Source of the DNA: Burkholderiales bacterium | GTDB lineage: Bacteria > Pseudomonadota > Gammaproteobacteria > Burkholderiales > Burkholderiaceae_F | Assembly: GCA_016716275.1 (NCBI GenBank) | Contig: JADJWR010000002.1 | Span: 558,001-622,000 of the forward strand | Length of the DNA stretch: 64,000 nt | Direction: 5' to 3' | In this document: positions 7,498-14,559 of the stretch, piece by piece | How positions within the stretch are numbered: the stretch's first letter is position 1 | Layout of the letters: every line of letters starts with the position of its first letter | Program-made: the position numbers and the translations under genes | The notes under the pieces: generated by a model | The model's database searches: none | What the model was told of the DNA's origin: nothing | Seen by the model: only the letters and a program-made list of their open reading frames with translations

Positions 7498-8829
7498 ATG
7501 ACCGAAGAGGCAGCGCAGCCGCGATCGAATCCGGCGCCGGTGTCGGACCGGACGGTTCTGCTCATCGTCGCTGCCTATGCTGCGGCGTTCATCGCGTTCG
7601 GCCTCGCGGTGGACGGTCCGGCCGAAGTCGCGCGCGGCCTGGCGGCGATCGTGATCTCGCGCGACACGCTGCTCACCGACTACTTCGGCATCGGCGGGAT
7701 CGGCGCCGGTTGCGTCAACGCCGGCCTGCTGACGCTCTGCGCGTGCTTCGTCTACCACCGCGCCGGCGCGAAGATGACCGGCTCGGCGGTCGCCTGCCTC
7801 TTTCTGGTGCTCGGCTTCGCGCTGTTCGGCAAGAACCTGCTGAACATCTGGCCGATCGTGATCGGCGTGGCGCTCTACGCGCGCTTCAGGGGCGAGGCGT
7901 TCTCGACCCACATCAACACCGCGTTCTTCGGCGTGGCGCTGGCGCCGATCTTCTCCGAGATCCTGTTCAGCGGCAGCCTGGCGCCGGCGGTCAGCGTGCC
8001 GCTGGCGATCGGCACCGGGCTGGCCATCGGTTTCGTGCTTGCGCCCGCCGCGGCGCAGCTGTTCAAGGCGCACATGGGACACAGCCTGTACAACATGGGT
8101 TTCACCGCCGGCCTGGTCGGCACCCTGGTCGTCGCGCTTTACAAGTCATACGGTTTCGTGCCGAACCCGGTGTTCGTCTGGACGACCGGCAACAACGTGC
8201 TGCTCGGCACCTTCCTCGGCCTGCTGTTCGCCTCGATGGTCGCGATCGGTTTCTGGTTCGACCGGCGCGTTCCTGCCGGGCTGAAGAAGGTGATCGCGGC
8301 GAGCGGCCAGTCGCCCACCGACTTCATCGCGCTGGCGGGCATCGGCCCGACGCTCGCCAACATGGGCATCTGCGGCGCGATCGGCATGGCCTACATCGTC
8401 GCCGTCGGCGGCGAACTGAACGGCCCGGTGATCGGTGCGATCTTCACGATCGTCGGCTTCGCGGCGTTCGGCAAGCATCCGCGCAACATCGTGCCGATCA
8501 TGCTCGGCGTGTTCCTCGGCTCGCTGGCGAAGCCGTGGAATATCGACGATCCGTCGATCCTGCTGGCGGCGCTGTTCGGCACCACGCTGGCGCCGATCGC
8601 CGGCCGCTTCGGCTGGCACTGGGGCGTGGTGGCCGGCTTCATCCACTCGTCGGCGGCGCTGACGGTCGGCCCGGTGCACGCCGGCCTGAACCTGTACAAC
8701 AACGGCTTCGCCGCCGGCATCGTCGCCTCGGTGCTGGTGCCGGTGATCATCGCCATCCAGACGCGGACGAAACCGGTGGCCGCGGCACAGGAGCCCCTGG
8801 ACACGGCTGCCGCCAGAGGGGAGAAGTAG
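7498..8829 (+). CDS. DUF1576-like polytopic membrane protein
   Basis: Membrane protein of 443 residues with roughly a dozen hydrophobic segments, resembling the uncharacterised DUF1576 family. Two halves look duplicated. The phrase F-G-K-N-L-L-N-I-W-P-I-V in the first matches F-G-K-H-P-R-N-I-V-P-I-M in the second, and G-H-S-L-Y-N-M-G-F-T-A-G matches G-L-N-L-Y-N-N-G-F-A-A-G. The ATG at 7498 is preferred over an in-frame TTG at 7474, because the latter is a poor start with no ribosome site; neither has a good Shine-Dalgarno. The C-terminal tail is charged and probably cytoplasmic. It is divergent from the urease operon, which hints at a transport role connected with urea or its products, but that is only context. 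Confidence 0.75.
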   Translation: MTEEAAQPRSNPAPVSDRTVLLIVAAYAAAFIAFGLAVDGPAEVARGLAAIVISRDTLLTDYFGIGGIGAGCVNAGLLTLCACFVYHRAGAKMTGSAVACLFLVLGFALFGKNLLNIWPIVIGVALYARFRGEAFSTHINTAFFGVALAPIFSEILFSGSLAPAVSVPLAIGTGLAIGFVLAPAAAQLFKAHMGHSLYNMGFTAGLVGTLVVALYKSYGFVPNPVFVWTTGNNVLLGTFLGLLFASMVAIGFWFDRRVPAGLKKVIAASGQSPTDFIALAGIGPTLANMGICGAIGMAYIVAVGGELNGPVIGAIFTIVGFAAFGKHPRNIVPIMLGVFLGSLAKPWNIDDPSILLAALFGTTLAPIAGRFGWHWGVVAGFIHSSAALTVGPVHAGLNLYNNGFAAGIVASVLVPVIIAIQTRTKPVAAAQEPLDTAAARGEK

Positions 8830-8841
8830 CGCCCGGGCGGG

Positions 8842-8865
8842 GCGCCGCCGCGCCGCAGGCGGCGC
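8842..8865. other. GC-rich inverted repeat downstream of the DUF1576-like gene
   Basis: GCGCCGCC at 8842-8849 pairs with GGCGGCGC at 8858-8865 across an 8-nt loop, 13 bp after the stop codon. No T-run follows on either strand, so a rho-independent terminator is not supported; it may only protect or pause the transcript. Confidence 0.35.
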
Positions 8866-8985
8866 GCGATCGGCGGTCGCAGCGACCACCACCCGTCCAC
8901 GACGCGTGCCGGCACCGCGGCACCTCGCCGAGGTACATTCCGCCGGCGCGCCTGCCGCAGGCGCAGACACGGGGTGCTCGAGCCG

Positions 8986-10566
8986 ATGACCGATACCGCC
9001 AGGAAGATCCTCACGCGGCTGCTGATTGCAGTCCTGCTGCTCGCCGTGGTCGGGCTCGGCATCCGCACCTACCGCACGATGCAGGGCCCGCCGCTGCAGC
9101 CCTGGCACACCTTCGTGCCGGCCGAACTGCGCGCCGCCGAGCTCGACCAGGCCGACTGGCCCGCCTACCTGGCGCGCGAGCAGGCGATCTTCGACAGCGT
9201 GCGCACCGAGGTCACGCAGGTGCTGGAGCCGGAAGCACGGCTGCCGTACAACCGCTATTTCGAGGGCAGTCCGGTTTACCCGCCGCGCTTCGCGCACGAC
9301 TGGAACCGGACCTACGTGATGGTGCCGGCTGCGACGCCGACCGGCGTGGTGGTGCTGCTGCACGGGCTCACCGACTCGCCGTACAGCCTGCGGCACGTCG
9401 CGCGACGCTATGCCGAACGCGGCTTCGTGGCGATCGGCCTGCGCGTTCCCGGCCATGGAACGGTGCCGGCCGGGCTCACCGACGCGCGCTGGGAAGACTG
9501 GATGGCGGCGACGCGGCTCGCCGTGCGCGAAGCGCGCCGGCGCGTGCCGGCGCCGGCGCCGCTGCACCTGGTGGGTTTCTCGAACGGCGGCGCGCTGGCG
9601 GTCAAGCACGCGCTCGACGCGATCGAGGATCCGACGCTGCCGCGCGCCGACCGGCTGGTGCTGTTCACGCCGATGATCGGCATCACCCGCTTTGCCCGCT
9701 TCGCCGGGCTGGCCGGCCTGCCGGCGCTGCTGCCGCCGTTCGCCGGCGCGGCCTGGCTGAGCAACCTGCCGGAGTTCAATCCGTTCAAGTACAACTCGTT
9801 TCCGGTCAACGGCGCACGGCAGTCGTACCGGCTGACCGATGCGCTGCAGGCGCAGATCCAGCGGCTGGCGCGTGCCGGCCAGCTCGCCACGATGCCGCCG
9901 GTGCTGACCTTCCAGTCGGTGATCGACTTCACTGTCAGCACGCCGGCGATCCTCACCGCGCTGTATGCGTTCCTGCCCGACAACGGCAGCGAGATCGTGC
10001 TGTTCGACGTCAATCGCACGGTGAAATTCGGGCCGCTGCTGCGGCCGTCCGCCTACACGGCGCTCGAGCGGCTGACGCCGACGACGCCGCAGGCGTATCG
10101 CTTCACGGCGATCGTCAACGCCAGCGAGGACAGCGAGGCGACGGTCGAAAGGAGCATCCCGCCGGGGTTGCTGGAGCCGCTGGTGCGGCCGCTCGAGCTG
10201 CCGTATCCGGCCGGCATCTTCTCGCTGTCGCACCTGGCGATTCCGATTCCGCCGGACGACCCGCTGTACGGCACGCGACCGGATCCGGGGTCGCGCAGCG
10301 AGTTCGGCCTGAACCTGGGCGCGCTCGATGCGCGCGGCGAGCGCGGCGCGCTGATCGTCGACCAGGACTTCCTCACGCGGCTGCCTTCGAACCCGTTCTT
10401 TCCCTACCTGATGGCGCGGGTCGAGGACGGCATCGACCGCCCCGCCACGGGCAGCGGCCGCAATATCGCCACCGCGCCGCCGACCGGGTTGCCGGTGCGG
10501 CTGGAGGCGTTGCTGTCGACCTTCGCGCCGGACGACACCGAGGCGCAGCGGTTCGCCGGCCCGTGA
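8986..10566 (+). CDS. Alpha/beta-hydrolase (lipase/esterase-like) with N-terminal membrane anchor
   Basis: Predicted serine hydrolase of 526 residues. A hydrophobic segment at about residues 10-25 gives a membrane anchor or uncleaved signal, so the domain is probably periplasmic. The oxyanion region L-L-H-G-L-T-D-S-P lies at about 124-132 (His126). The nucleophile elbow G-F-S-N-G-G places the catalytic Ser at 199. A late His416 in S-L-S-H-L is a plausible third member of the triad. ATG 8986 is preferred to an in-frame GTG at 8974 because it gives a short n-region before the hydrophobic stretch. The protein is longer than simple esterases, with a poorly recognisable C-terminal region. Substrate is unknown. 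It is convergent with the GntP-type permease gene, 16 bp away. Confidence 0.78.
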   Translation: MTDTARKILTRLLIAVLLLAVVGLGIRTYRTMQGPPLQPWHTFVPAELRAAELDQADWPAYLAREQAIFDSVRTEVTQVLEPEARLPYNRYFEGSPVYPPRFAHDWNRTYVMVPAATPTGVVVLLHGLTDSPYSLRHVARRYAERGFVAIGLRVPGHGTVPAGLTDARWEDWMAATRLAVREARRRVPAPAPLHLVGFSNGGALAVKHALDAIEDPTLPRADRLVLFTPMIGITRFARFAGLAGLPALLPPFAGAAWLSNLPEFNPFKYNSFPVNGARQSYRLTDALQAQIQRLARAGQLATMPPVLTFQSVIDFTVSTPAILTALYAFLPDNGSEIVLFDVNRTVKFGPLLRPSAYTALERLTPTTPQAYRFTAIVNASEDSEATVERSIPPGLLEPLVRPLELPYPAGIFSLSHLAIPIPPDDPLYGTRPDPGSRSEFGLNLGALDARGERGALIVDQDFLTRLPSNPFFPYLMARVEDGIDRPATGSGRNIATAPPTGLPVRLEALLSTFAPDDTEAQRFAGP

Positions 10567-10582
10567 ACGGGCCGGTATCGCC

Positions 10583-12034
10583 CTAGAAGGATCCGAACAC
10601 GCTGCCCAGCGCGATGACGGCGACGAGCGCGACGATCGGGCCGACGATGACGGCCATCGCGACGTCGAAGTAGCTTTCCCGGTGGGTCGAGCCGCAGACC
10701 GCCAGCAGGGTCACGATGGCGCCGTTGTGCGGCAGGCTGTCGAGCGTGCCGGCGGCGATGGCCGCCACGCGGTGCAGGACCGCCGGGTCGATGCCCTGCG
10801 CCTGCGCCAGCGCGACATAGGTGCCGCCGAGCGCGTCGAGCGCGATCGTCATGCCGCCGGAGGCCGAGCCGGTGAGGGCGGCGAGGATGTTGGTCGATAC
10901 GGCCAGCGACACCAGCAGCCCGCCTTCGATCGACAGCACCCAGTCGCGCACCAGTTCGAACGCCGGCATGGCGGCGACCACTGCGCCGAAGCCCACCAGG
11001 CTCGCCACGCTGAGCACCGGCAGCACCGACGCATTGGCGCCGGCGTCCATCGATTCGCGCACCGCCAGCAGGCGGCCGCGGTTCAGCAGCAGCAAGGCGA
11101 CGATCGCGCAGATGAGCGCGACGATCACCGACCACACGCCGCTGGCGCCGGCCAGCGACAGGCCGCTGAAGCGTTCCTGCTCGACGAAACTCATGTCGAG
11201 CCGGGGGAGGATGACGAACGACATCAGCAGGTTGACGCCGATCACCACCGCCAGCGGGGCAATCGCGACGGCGAAACCCGGCTCGCTCACGCTCGGCCGG
11301 CCGCGCGCGGCCTCCGGTGGATCGAACGTGCTGGCGGTGGTCGCCCGCTCGCGCAGCAGCGGATCGTCGGCGACCGACGCTGCGCCGCTCGCCGCGGCAG
11401 CAAAACCCTCGCCCCGGCGCCGCGCGGCGGACTCGGCGCGCGACAGCCAGGCCAGACCGAAGGCCAGCATGATCACCGAGGCGATCAGGCCGAGCCCGGG
11501 CGCCGCGAACGGCGTGGTGCCGAAGAATGGCATCGGGATCGCGTTCTGGATAGCCGGCGTGCCGGGCATCGCGGTCATGGTGAACGTCGTGGTGCCCAGC
11601 GCGATCGCCGCGGGCATCAGCCGCCGCGGGATGTCGGCGGCCTGGAACAGCGCCATCGCCATCGGGCCGATGACGAAGAAGGCCACGAAGAGACTGACCC
11701 CGCCGTAGGTCACCAGCGCGCCGGCCAGCACCACGGCCAGGATCGCCCGCCGCGCACCGAGCTTCTCGGTCATGAAGCGGGCGATCGCTGCCACCGAACC
11801 GCTGTCCTCCATCAGCTTGCCGAACAGCGCGCCGAGCAGGAACAGCGGGAAGAACTGCGCCACGAAGCCGGCGGCTGAACCCATGAAGGTGTGGGTCCAG
11901 TGGGCCAGCAGCGGCTCGCTCGAAAACGCCGCCACCAGAGCCGCCGCGGCGGGCGCCAGCAGCAGCACGCTCCAGGCGCGGAACGAAAGCCACATCAGCA
12001 CCGTCAGCGCCAGCAGGATGCCGAGCAGGCCCAT
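10583..12034 (-). CDS. GntP/CitMHS-type carboxylate permease
   Basis: Inner-membrane carrier of 483 residues with about twelve hydrophobic segments, of the GntP/CitM-like ion transporter group. Recognisable pieces are F-F-P-L-F-L-L-G-A-L-F-G-K-L, then A-L-G-T-T-T-F-T-M-T-A-M-P-G-T-P-A, and near the end T-G-S-A-S-G-G-M-T-I-A-L and S-L-P-H-N-G-A-I. The central hydrophilic loop (about residues 205-255) is long and polar. Relatives carry gluconate, 3-hydroxybutyrate or other organic acids. The ATG is 4 bp after the stop of the patatin gene, so the two are co-translated. A 3-hydroxybutyrate role is an inference from that pairing, not shown by residues. Confidence 0.82.
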   Translation of the reverse strand: MGLLGILLALTVLMWLSFRAWSVLLLAPAAAALVAAFSSEPLLAHWTHTFMGSAAGFVAQFFPLFLLGALFGKLMEDSGSVAAIARFMTEKLGARRAILAVVLAGALVTYGGVSLFVAFFVIGPMAMALFQAADIPRRLMPAAIALGTTTFTMTAMPGTPAIQNAIPMPFFGTTPFAAPGLGLIASVIMLAFGLAWLSRAESAARRRGEGFAAAASGAASVADDPLLRERATTASTFDPPEAARGRPSVSEPGFAVAIAPLAVVIGVNLLMSFVILPRLDMSFVEQERFSGLSLAGASGVWSVIVALICAIVALLLLNRGRLLAVRESMDAGANASVLPVLSVASLVGFGAVVAAMPAFELVRDWVLSIEGGLLVSLAVSTNILAALTGSASGGMTIALDALGGTYVALAQAQGIDPAVLHRVAAIAAGTLDSLPHNGAIVTLLAVCGSTHRESYFDVAMAVIVGPIVALVAVIALGSVFGSF

Positions 12035-12038
12035 GACG

Positions 12039-13076
12039 TCAGATGCCTTCGAGGAACTCGTCGATGTCCAGCGTCGAGCGCACGCCGAGGTCGGCGCCGT
12101 GCTGCTCGAGGAACAGCGCCGCGGCGCTGCGCCCGGCGTCGCGCAGCATCAGGAAGAAGTCCCACTCGGCCAGCATCTTCGACGAGTAGCCCAGGTCGAG
12201 CATGATGTCGCTGGCGATCCGATGCAGGCGCATCCTGGCCAGTAGCTTGCCTTCGCCGGAGCCCGGATCGGCGACCTGCCGCAGCAGCGCGGCGGCCCGC
12301 AGTTCCTTGATCAGCGTCGAATTGAAGGCGATCTCGTTGAGCCGGTTGTGGATCTCGCGCGCGGTGCGCGGCGTTCCGGGGCGCTCGATCGGATTGATCT
12401 GCACGATGATGGTGTCGTGCGACGAGCACTCCCTGATCAGCGGCGCCATCGACGGGTTGCCGGAATAGCCGCCGTCCCAGTAGGCGTCGCCGTCGATCTC
12501 GACCGCCTGGAACATCGTCGGCAGGCAGGCCGACGCCAGCAGGACGTCGGGTGTCACGTCGGCGTTGCGGAAGACCCGGCCGCGGCCGGTGCGCACGTTG
12601 GTCGCGGTGACGAACAGCTTGATCGGCGCCTGCTTCAGGCGGTCGAAGTCGATCTGCTCGAACAGGATCTTCTCGAGCGGATTGCTGGCGAGCGGGTTCA
12701 GGTCATACGGCGAGACCACCCGCGCCGCCAGGTCCATGGCGACGAACAGCGGCGAATAGTCCAGCGTCCAGTTGCCGGTGATCACCTCCAGCGGGCCGCG
12801 GCGGATCGGACTGAACCGGGCGGCGTCGGAGACGGCGCGCCAGAAGCGCTCGAGCGCCTGCCGTGCACCGTCGGCGCCGCCGGCGGCGTAGCCGTCGACC
12901 ATCACCGCCGCGTTCATCGCGCCGGCCGACGTGCCGGAGATGCCGTCGTACTTCAGCCACGGTTCCTCGAGCAGGCGGTCGAGCACGCCCCAGGTGAAGG
13001 CGCCGTGGGCGCCGCCGCCCTGCAGCCCGAGATCGGCCAGGACGGGCTTGCTTTTGACAGGACGTGGTGTCGGCAT
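12039..13076 (-). CDS. Patatin-like phospholipase (with DUF3734-like C-terminus)
   Basis: Cytosolic acyl hydrolase of 345 residues. The patatin catalytic elements are complete: oxyanion loop G-G-G-A-H-G-A-F (residues 20-27), nucleophile Ser50 in G-T-S-A-G-A, and Asp201 in W-D-G-G-Y. After the patatin domain comes a C-terminal segment with N-P-I-E-R-P-G-T-P and N-R-L-N-E-I-A-F-N, as in the DUF3734-bearing subgroup. ATG 13076 is preferred over upstream in-frame starts because it yields a compact N-terminus just before the oxyanion loop. It is the first gene of a two-gene unit with the GntP-type permease. Confidence 0.87.
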   Translation of the reverse strand: MPTPRPVKSKPVLADLGLQGGGAHGAFTWGVLDRLLEEPWLKYDGISGTSAGAMNAAVMVDGYAAGGADGARQALERFWRAVSDAARFSPIRRGPLEVITGNWTLDYSPLFVAMDLAARVVSPYDLNPLASNPLEKILFEQIDFDRLKQAPIKLFVTATNVRTGRGRVFRNADVTPDVLLASACLPTMFQAVEIDGDAYWDGGYSGNPSMAPLIRECSSHDTIIVQINPIERPGTPRTAREIHNRLNEIAFNSTLIKELRAAALLRQVADPGSGEGKLLARMRLHRIASDIMLDLGYSSKMLAEWDFFLMLRDAGRSAAALFLEQHGADLGVRSTLDIDEFLEGI

Positions 13077-13197
13077 GGCAGGGATGACCGGGCGGAGGGG
13101 AGAAACGAACTCGGCCGTTCTTGCCCGCTCGCCGACCACGCGCCGGCAGATCTGCGGCCGCCGGCCGGAGGGCCGACGGCCGCCGGGCCTGCCGAGG

Positions 13198-13779
13198 CTA
13201 GAGGCTTAGCCGGGTGATACGGCTGCCGTCGAGTGCGACGCTGCCCATCAGGCCGGAGTTGGTCAGCACGAAGCCGATCACTTCCTGTTGCGCAGTCTGG
13301 GTAGTGACCTGCGCGTTGGCGCCGACTGTCAGCATCGAAATGTTGGCATCGGCACCCGCGGTCCAGCCGCTGCTCGACTCGAAACGCCGCAACGCCGGCT
13401 CGGTCATGAACAGCAGGAACACTGCCTGCGACTGCGCGCCGGCCAGCAGGCCGACCGAGCCGCCGGTCATGCTGAAGTAGCCCGAGGTCTTGCCGCCCTT
13501 GCGCAAGACGCCTTGACCGTGCGTGCCGCCGACGATGAAGCCGGCTGAGACGACGGAGGGAAACACCAGCATGCCGCGTGCCGAGTTGACGAGCTCACGC
13601 GAGCCCGGCTGCTGCGCGTACAGCCGCGAAAGCGCGCTGTCGGCCGACGAGTCGAGTGCCTGGCGGCGAGCAGCGGGGTCACCGCCGGTATCCGAGGTCG
13701 TCGTGCACCCGGCTGCTGCGACAGTGAGGACCGCCAGCCCTGCACCAGTGATCAGTACGCTTCTTCTTTGCTTATCCAT
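13198..13779 (-). CDS. SYLF (YSC84-like) domain lipoprotein
   Basis: Predicted lipoprotein of 193 residues: a twin-Arg-containing n-region, hydrophobic core, and lipobox ending V-A-A-A-G-C with Cys25. The mature part is the SYLF/YSC84 lipid-binding fold seen in many proteobacterial envelope proteins, with A-R-G-M-L-V-F-P and G-F-I-V-G-G-T-H-G-Q-G-V. A GGAGG Shine-Dalgarno lies about 10 nt before the ATG at 13779, which settles the start. The next gene upstream on the same strand ends 56 bp away, so co-transcription is possible. The precise role is unknown; such proteins bind phospholipids or support the envelope. Confidence 0.85.
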   Translation of the reverse strand: MDKQRRSVLITGAGLAVLTVAAAGCTTTSDTGGDPAARRQALDSSADSALSRLYAQQPGSRELVNSARGMLVFPSVVSAGFIVGGTHGQGVLRKGGKTSGYFSMTGGSVGLLAGAQSQAVFLLFMTEPALRRFESSSGWTAGADANISMLTVGANAQVTTQTAQQEVIGFVLTNSGLMGSVALDGSRITRLSL

Positions 13780-13835
13780 GAAATCGGAACCTCCGAGTTG
13801 TTGGTATTGGACCTGCTGTTGCATTTGCGCCGTGG

Positions 13836-14432
13836 TCACTCGCCGCAGAGCAGGCGCATCCGGCGCTCGGCGATGTTGAATTCGTCGTCGGTATTGGCCG
13901 CCAGCACCTGTTCCTTGGCCTGCTCGCAGGCGGTGGCCTGCTGCACGTCGGCCGCCGGCGGCGGCGCGGCTTTGGCCGGGGCGGCCTTGGCGGGCGCGGC
14001 CTGCGCGCGCGGAGCGCAACGGCTGTCGGGCACCAGGCGGATGTTGGCGAACTGCCCCTGTTCAACCGCAACGCAGTCGCCGACGCGCTTGCCGGCCTGG
14101 TCGGAGACGATGCGCACCGTGGTTGTGCCGTCGACCAGCACCGTGTACTCGAAGGCCTGCGAGCGGCCGGCCAGCGAGCCGACGCCGCGGCCGGCAGCCG
14201 CGCCGCCGAGGGTGCGCAGCGCGCGGTTGCTTCCCGACTGTCCGCTGCCGGAGGCCAGGCCGACGCCGCCGCCCACCAGCGTGCCGACGTTGCGCGACGT
14301 GCTGTCGGTGACGGTGGTCGTCTGCACGTTGGTGATGCGGCCGTACTGGACCCGGGCCTGGGCGTGGGCCACCTCGGCGGCGCCGAGCGTGGCGGCGGCC
14401 AGGAAGGCGATCGTTCCGAACTTGCCGATCAT
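13836..14432 (-). CDS. Secreted glycine-zipper-like envelope protein
   Basis: Protein of 198 residues with a clear signal peptide (about residues 1-24, ending A-H-A-Q-A). The middle has a Gly-rich stretch with G-T-L-V-G-G-G-V-G-L-A-S-G-S-G and A-A-A-G-R-G-V-G, resembling glycine-zipper regions of SlyB/OmpA-type envelope proteins. An Ala/Pro/Lys linker (about 143-160) precedes a C-terminal part with two Cys. GGAGAG lies 5 nt before the ATG at 14432, supporting this start over a longer one at 14483. I do not recognise a named family beyond the glycine zipper. It stands directly upstream of the SYLF lipoprotein gene. Confidence 0.75.
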   Translation of the reverse strand: MIGKFGTIAFLAAATLGAAEVAHAQARVQYGRITNVQTTTVTDSTSRNVGTLVGGGVGLASGSGQSGSNRALRTLGGAAAGRGVGSLAGRSQAFEYTVLVDGTTTVRIVSDQAGKRVGDCVAVEQGQFANIRLVPDSRCAPRAQAAPAKAAPAKAAPPPAADVQQATACEQAKEQVLAANTDDEFNIAERRMRLLCGE

Positions 14433-14559
14433 CGTTTCTCTCCGGTTGGGAATGACGCGGTGCGGGAGAATACGCTGTTCCACCTTCGCTAGTGGAAGCC
14501 ACCGATCCGTGCTCGGGTTGCGGTGCCGGTCGCCGCGGGTAGAATCCCGCGCTTTTCGT

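Noticed and set aside
8842..8865. GC hairpin after the DUF1576-like gene as a terminator
   Set aside because: No U-tract on either strand; kept only as an inverted repeat of unknown role.
14536..14558. Hairpin CGCGGG-CCCGCG followed by CTTTTCG on the plus strand
   Set aside because: No plus-strand gene ends here, and on the minus strand there is no T-run behind the stem, so it is not supported as terminator of either neighbour.
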